From contig JAOZHK010000137.1 in assembly GCA_026014905.1 (NCBI GenBank), positions 1 through 14,806 of the forward strand: 14,806 bases of DNA, read 5' to 3'. Shown here piece by piece: positions 11,455 through 14,806 of this stretch. The stretch comes from Candidatus Bathyarchaeota archaeon. GTDB lineage: Archaea > Thermoproteota > Bathyarchaeia > RBG-16-48-13 > GCA-020355125. The first letter of the stretch is position 1, and every line of letters starts with the position of its first letter. Made by a program: the position numbers and the translations under genes. The notes below the pieces were generated by a model. That model was given only the letters and a program-made list of their open reading frames with translations. It was not told the DNA's origin and ran no database searches.

Positions 11455-11539
11455 ATTGTTTCCTTATCTTCTATTTTTTTAGGTTTTATGATCGTTACCT
11501 ATAATAGACCACTAGTCTTGACCTCATCTCTATATTGTG

Positions 11540-11576
11540 CCTGTGGATTCTGGATTCACAGGATTTATCTCTTTTT
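11540..11576 (+). terminator. Intrinsic-type terminator downstream of the NIPSNAP gene
   Basis: CCTGTG (11540-11545) pairs with CACAGG (11557-11562) around an 11-nt loop, followed after a short spacer by CTTTTT (11571-11576). An earlier run of seven Ts lies at about 11474-11480. Either could end the transcript. Confidence 0.45.
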
Positions 11577-11625
11577 ATCGTTCAAGAATGACACAGCAAG
11601 TTCGTATTAGGAAGGCGAGTACTTT

Positions 11626-12234
11626 TTGGTAAGATTAACCACCAAATTGAAGCAATTGAAAGCGGAGAAAGAGGACACAGTACAAACGCTTGACAAGATT
11701 GATAACAGTTTACTTCAAGGGAGCATTCAGGAAGCCACCTTTAAAGCGTTAAAACAGAAGTATGATTCACGTCTTATTCAACTTGAACAAGAGATGTTCG
11801 AAACTGAGGCTGAAATTGAAGCGCGAAAACAAGCTCGAGCAAAGAAACGTGCAAAGCGAGAACGCGAGGAAAAAGTGAAACCGGCTGAAAGCCCCAAACC
11901 AATTGTCACACTGGATAAATTACGTTTTCAACGGGAGTACATCCAAAAAACGGTCGACGTGTTAGAAGACAATGGATCCACTGATCTCGAATCGGTGATC
12001 CTAGAGTTGTTAACTGAGAAAAGTCAAATGAGTAAAAAACTGACGGCCCGCGAAATTGTCAATGAGTTACGGATGAACACACAAGACCACGTCGATAAAG
12101 ATGACGTGATCGAGTGCCTCTTAGAACTCTACAATGAGGGAAAAATCAAGCGCATAGAAGACCCTAAAAAAGATCTCCGCTATTACATGGATGTGAGCTG
12201 GAATGTCGACAGTCTGCTCACTATCCAACGCTAA
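11626..12234 (+). CDS. Coiled-coil protein with C-terminal winged-helix-like domain
   Basis: 202 residues from TTG at 11626; the next in-frame ATG is over 50 codons later, which would cut the helix, and GGAAGGCGAG lies 10-20 bases upstream. Residues 1-90 are a charged coiled coil containing LLQGSIQEATFKALKQKYDSRLIQLEQEM, the L-x-x-G-x-I-x-x-x-x-F/Y pattern common in small archaeal membrane- or protein-linked helices. Residues about 68-88 are very basic (EARKQARAKKRAKRERE). Residues about 105-195 look like a helical domain ending in a winged helix: LTAREIVNELRMN, DVIECLLELYNEGKIKRIE, then a wing with LRYYMDVSW. It may bind DNA or act as a structural adaptor. The right-hand neighbours are pilus-related, but no link is proven. 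Confidence 0.7.
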   Translation: MVRLTTKLKQLKAEKEDTVQTLDKIDNSLLQGSIQEATFKALKQKYDSRLIQLEQEMFETEAEIEARKQARAKKRAKREREEKVKPAESPKPIVTLDKLRFQREYIQKTVDVLEDNGSTDLESVILELLTEKSQMSKKLTAREIVNELRMNTQDHVDKDDVIECLLELYNEGKIKRIEDPKKDLRYYMDVSWNVDSLLTIQR

Positions 12235-12318
12235 GATTGTCTTCATTTCTTGAAAACCATTACGGGCGCGTCAATTGCTGACGAGCTAATCGTTTATTCT
12301 TGACTACTTAGCTAGCCT

Positions 12319-12333
12319 ATGAGATAATCTCAT
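12319..12333. promoter_or_regulatory. Perfect 15-bp palindrome ATGAGATAATCTCAT, candidate operator
   Basis: Seven-base arms around one central base, about 40 bp upstream of a TATA-like ACATATACC (about 12366-12373) that serves the gene at 12444. This is a typical size and place for a dimeric regulator site. It follows a TAGCTAGC patch (12308-12316). Confidence 0.5.
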
Positions 12334-12408
12334 TGGAGCGGGCAAGCAAAAGACATGAAGTAGCTACATATACCAATACTTCATAAGCCTAATATTTTCG
12401 CAGAGAAC

Positions 12409-12459
12409 ATGACAAACTCAAATACTTCTCAGGAGATCTCACCTTGGCAAATAGTTTAG
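12409..12459 (+). other. Upstream mini-frame of 16 codons overlapping the next gene's start
   Basis: ATG to TAG reading MTNSNTSQEISPWQIV. It spans the AGGAG ribosome site and the TTG start of the gene at 12444 in another frame. If translated it could couple or dampen expression of that gene. It may be chance. Confidence 0.2.
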
Positions 12460-12842
12460 TCAACGCACTCCAAGCAAAGCGACGATTTGTTGAGTCTCTA
12501 ACTCATCACTCCAAATATGGAGACAACGAGAATTTTCTATCCCCTACTATCCAACAACCCACCAATGAGCCATCAATACCAGCCGACACCCCACAACCCT
12601 CAGTTGCTCCACAAACCGTTGTTAAAGTGAAAAAAAAATCTAAGAAACCCCAAGGTGCGAACGCCCAAGGAGAAATTCAACTCACGGAAAGCGAGTATCA
12701 GCGTATCGTTGCATTGCTTGAATCACGCCAGAAACAAACTGACAAACCGAAACAGAGCCGGAGACAGGAGAGCGTGCCTGTTTGGGCAAAACTGGCTTAT
12801 GCAAGCTCGAATCCCAATAGTCGACGCAATCAATACTACTAA
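12444..12842 (+). CDS. Disordered Pro/Gln/Lys-rich protein of unknown function
   Basis: 132 residues. TTG at 12444 has AGGAG at 12431-12435, eight bases upstream, which decides the start. After a helical opening (NALQAKRRFVESLTHH), residues 35-60 are Pro/Gln-rich (IQQPTNEP, ADTPQPSVAPQ), then a basic patch (KVKKKSKKPQ), a short helix (LTESEYQRIVALLESRQKQT) and a basic tail ending NSRRNQYY. No domain is recognised. It is probably soluble and largely unfolded, with possible binding to a partner or nucleic acid. The tail resembles RRRPDNYY of the protein at 7783. Its stop codon overlaps that of the convergent membrane-protein gene. Confidence 0.65.
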   Translation: MANSLVNALQAKRRFVESLTHHSKYGDNENFLSPTIQQPTNEPSIPADTPQPSVAPQTVVKVKKKSKKPQGANAQGEIQLTESEYQRIVALLESRQKQTDKPKQSRRQESVPVWAKLAYASSNPNSRRNQYY

Positions 12843-13084
12843 GCTTGGCTCTTTGTTTTATGTGCCTGATAGGCAAGATAGAGTACCGAGATAACAAGAA
12901 ACAACGCATCTAAAATATTGGGAAAGATAGGGAAATAGAGCCAGTGATCCAGCAGTGTCATAAACTTCAAGGCGATACCGATGACGCCACTGACACAAAT
13001 CGTGGTCCATATCAAGGACCAACTTAAGCGCCTTATAACCAATTTCTGAGGTAGTGTCTCTTTGATCATATCGCATCTCAACAC
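12839..13084 (-). CDS. Small two-helix membrane protein
   Basis: 81 residues from GTG at 13084, chosen because AAGGA lies seven bases upstream; the ATG at 13069 is the alternative. After a basic N-terminus (IKETLPQKLVIRRL) come two hydrophobic segments, SLIWTTICVSGVIGIALKFM (about 22-41) and IFPNILDALFLVISVLYLAY (about 53-72), with a basic tail (QAHKTKSQA). The charge pattern suggests both ends inside. No family is recognised. It converges on the gene at 12444 with a 3-base stop overlap, and diverges from the small gene at 13116. Confidence 0.6.
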   Translation of the reverse strand: MLRCDMIKETLPQKLVIRRLSWSLIWTTICVSGVIGIALKFMTLLDHWLYFPIFPNILDALFLVISVLYLAYQAHKTKSQA

Positions 13085-13115
13085 AGGCGAGTCCTTAAAC
13101 TTTTGTGCAAGTCTT

Positions 13116-13346
13116 ATGAAGAATATTCTTCAGAACATCCCGCCTTCAGATTCTATAAATCATCGAGAGAAGATAGACGTATTCATATCTGGAATATTAG
13201 CGATATCAGGAAGGAATTGCCATATATTCGTTAAAAAAGGATTTATTACTAATAATATCTACTTATTTGGTCTTAAAAAGCATAATAATCACATTTTATG
13301 CGTTTATCACGAAAATGAAGATATAATATGTATTTCCCGTCCATAA
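13116..13346 (+). CDS. Small hypothetical protein
   Basis: 76 residues from ATG at 13116; the TTG at 13062 overlaps the divergent gene and is less likely. It is AT-rich, with Ile, Asn and His abundant: VFISGILAISGRNCHIFVKK, LFGLKKHNNHILCVYHENED. It looks like a small alpha/beta fold; no family is recognised. It ends 59 bp before the chosen pilin start. Codon use is clearly more AT-biased than in the pilin. Confidence 0.45.
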   Translation: MKNILQNIPPSDSINHREKIDVFISGILAISGRNCHIFVKKGFITNNIYLFGLKKHNNHILCVYHENEDIICISRP

Positions 13347-13405
13347 ATTACATATGCTTACGTCCCAAGTGTCTATCAAACTTTATGGAGGAAAAGAATA
13401 GAGAC

Positions 13406-13852
13406 ATGTTCAAACCAATGCGTCGATTAAAGAAAGATGCGAAAGGCATCAGCCCTTTGATTGCGACACTGCTCTTGATCGCTATCGCCGTTGCTGCCTC
13501 AGTCATCACCTACTCATGGGTGATGTCGATGATCGGATCCCAATCCACTCAAGCCCAAACTGCTGTTCGAATCGATAACGTCGAATTTGACACAGACGCC
13601 GAGAGTGTTGTGGTTACTGTCCGCAATATTGGAAGTGTCAGTGCTGACCTCGTGACTGTTGGAGTTAAACTAACTTCAGAGTCCTCGTATACAACCGCAC
13701 AAATCTCCCCTGCTCAAGCTATTCCAGTTGGCACAGCTGCTGACGTTACAGCTACTCTTACAGGACTTAATATCACAGCTGGATTCAATTACGACGTTAA
13801 ATGCATCACATCAACGGGCTTTGAAAACGTGAAAACGAACTTATCACCTTAA
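13406..13852 (+). CDS. Type IV pilin/archaellin-like protein with class III signal peptide
   Basis: 148 residues from ATG at 13406. GGAGG lies at 13387-13391, and an in-frame ATG at 13385 is possible. The frame stays open back to 13328, but that start would give an oversized leader. Signal: MFKPMRRLKKDAKG, basic and 14 residues, with cleavage expected between G and ISPLIATLL. The hydrophobic helix then runs through IAIAVAASVITYSWVMSMIG and forms the pilus core. The rest is beta-rich and Thr/Ser/Val-rich (VESVVVTVRNIGSV, SADLVTVGVKL), the usual small archaeal pilin head. The prepilin is processed by a PibD/FlaK-type peptidase and assembled by the ATPase encoded just downstream. A terminator follows directly, so pilin can be made in excess over the assembly machinery. 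Confidence 0.92.
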   Translation: MFKPMRRLKKDAKGISPLIATLLLIAIAVAASVITYSWVMSMIGSQSTQAQTAVRIDNVEFDTDAESVVVTVRNIGSVSADLVTVGVKLTSESSYTTAQISPAQAIPVGTAADVTATLTGLNITAGFNYDVKCITSTGFENVKTNLSP

Positions 13853-13880
13853 CAATACCTGTCAAAGGTATTGTTTTTTT
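13851..13880 (+). terminator. Intrinsic-type terminator after the pilin gene
   Basis: AACAATACC (13851-13859) pairs perfectly with GGTATTGTT (13867-13875) around a 7-nt loop, and the T-run extends to 13880. The pilin stop codon overlaps the hairpin base. A second hairpin (TTCCC...GGGAA, 13882-13899) follows. This would lower read-through into the ATPase. Confidence 0.75.
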
Positions 13881-13936
13881 ATTCCCTTTTTTTCGGGAAA
13901 TATCACAAAAAAATGATTTAAACGGAGAGTACAAGA

Positions 13937-14806
13937 CTGTCGAAAGCATACATCTCGCGAAGAAACATCATCCTCGAAATCTTCCCCATTTATAAACCAT
14001 ATAGTTACGCCGTCATCTCATTTGACCCTGTGATTCGTCAAGCACGATATGAAGCTATTGAGCCAAAATTGTTTGACGAAGAAACCGCAGCATTAGATAA
14101 AATTGTCACGCATTTAGAAGATACCATCAACACCACAATGTCTGAGATTGGAAGCGTTGATGACGCTGTTAATTTTCTGCGAAGTAACATGGAGGAAGCG
14201 GATAAGCTCTATAAAATCAAATTAAGTGATCATACCAAAGAAAAAATCCTTTACTATTTAATTCGAGATCATCTCTATTTTGGTAAAATGGACGTGATGA
14301 TGCGTGACTCACTCATCGAAGATATAAGCTGTAACGGGCCAGGCGTACCACTATATATTTGGCATCGGACTTATGAGTCGATTCCCACAAATATTGAGTT
14401 TACCGATCATGAAGAACTCGATTCATACATCATACGCCTCGCGTATAAGGCCAAACGGATGATATCCGTCGCCAATCCCTTACTTGACGCCACCTTACCG
14501 GATGGTAGCCGAATTCAATTAACCTACAGTAAATACGTCACGAAACAAGGATCTACTTATACAATTAGAAAGTTTAAAGCCGATCCCTTAACGATCGTCG
14601 ACCTTATAAAAAACGAAACCATTTCGCCTGAAATCGCTGCGCTACTCTGGTTTGTCGTCGAAAATAAATCAAGCATCTTTGTATGTGGAGGCGTTGCATC
14701 AGGCAAAACCACCATGCTGAATTGTTTATCCACATTTATTTCACCCGACTCAAAAATCGTGACAATTGAAGATACTCCTGAAGTGCAACTCTATCACAAG
14801 AACTGG
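13937..14806 (+). CDS. Archaeal type IV pilus/archaellum-type assembly ATPase (PilB/FlaI/VirB11 family), 3' partial, probable CTG start
   Basis: 290 codons are visible and the frame is open at the window end. Seen: an N-terminal ILEIFPIYKPYSYAVISFDP and ARYEAIEPKL, typical of the archaeal GspE/VirB11 N-domain; a central YFGKMDVMMRDSLIEDISCNGP; LDATLPDGSRIQLT; FTIRKF-like YTIRKFKADP; Walker A GGVASGKTT at about 251-259; and the Asp-box-like VTIEDTPEV near the end. The enzyme is a hexameric ATPase that drives pilin assembly at the inner face of the membrane. Start: no ATG, GTG or TTG occurs between the in-frame TAA at 13919 and GTG at 14030, yet conserved sequence begins well before 14030. CTG at 13937 has GGAG nine bases upstream and is the best candidate. 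A sequencing error is possible. Confidence 0.88.
   Translation, partial: MSKAYISRRNIILEIFPIYKPYSYAVISFDPVIRQARYEAIEPKLFDEETAALDKIVTHLEDTINTTMSEIGSVDDAVNFLRSNMEEADKLYKIKLSDHTKEKILYYLIRDHLYFGKMDVMMRDSLIEDISCNGPGVPLYIWHRTYESIPTNIEFTDHEELDSYIIRLAYKAKRMISVANPLLDATLPDGSRIQLTYSKYVTKQGSTYTIRKFKADPLTIVDLIKNETISPEIAALLWFVVENKSSIFVCGGVASGKTTMLNCLSTFISPDSKIVTIEDTPEVQLYHKNW

Noticed and set aside
12655..12909. Overlapping frames on both strands near 12.7-12.9 kb
   Set aside because: They overlap the disordered-protein gene, which has a good ribosome site, and the two-helix membrane protein; neither has motifs.
13328..13405. Upstream ATG as pilin start
   Set aside because: It would put 26 extra residues before the class III signal and overlap the previous gene; the ATG at 13406 gives a normal 14-residue leader.

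Overview
The window looks like chromosomal DNA of an archaeon, probably of the TACK or Asgard groups, though I cannot fix the lineage. The evidence is a class III signal-peptide pilin (cleavage context KDAKG/ISPLIATLL), an archaeal PilB/FlaI/VirB11-type pilus ATPase, single-domain ArnR1-like winged-helix regulators, TATA-like elements close to start codons, and many GTG/TTG starts. No tRNA, rRNA, CRISPR array or transposase was seen.

Layout. (1) 1-1850: the 3' part of an enolase-superfamily sugar-acid dehydratase, then on the minus strand two tandem winged-helix regulators and a truncated third copy that keeps the first copy's 5' block. (2) About 1850-9400: an AT-rich accessory block. It holds a 39-residue Cys-rich microprotein, a duplicated minus-strand coiled-coil gene (two copies 4561 bp apart), a three-gene unit (bactofilin-like protein, family 2 glycosyltransferase, WecB-type UDP-GlcNAc 2-epimerase), two more helical/coiled-coil proteins, a very basic low-complexity protein, and long non-coding stretches. 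(3) 9503-11439: a GltD-like FAD/Fe-S oxidoreductase diverging from a NIPSNAP-family protein. (4) 11626-14806: a coiled-coil plus winged-helix protein, a disordered P/Q/K-rich protein, a two-helix membrane protein, a small unknown, then pilin and the start of its probable assembly ATPase, which runs off the window.

How genes work together. WecB, the glycosyltransferase and the bactofilin-like protein plausibly form a surface-polysaccharide unit with a scaffold; WecB would make UDP-ManNAc. The pilin and ATPase start a type IV pilus-like locus. The other small coiled-coil and disordered proteins have no recognisable function.

What stands out. The accessory block is dotted with alternating purine-pyrimidine tracts (GCGCGCGC and ACGCGCGT types) that are scarce outside it. 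Two independent rearrangement junctions fall exactly on such tracts: an apparent internal deletion in the glycosyltransferase that removes the Q-x-x-R-W and C-terminal membrane region, and the upstream edge of the 310-bp duplication. Five of eight genes in the block end in the codons AGC-TAG or AGC-TAA, several inside AGCT repeats. Together these suggest a locus assembled or remodelled by recombination at short palindromic or Z-prone sequences. This is inference from reading alone; assembly error must be excluded.
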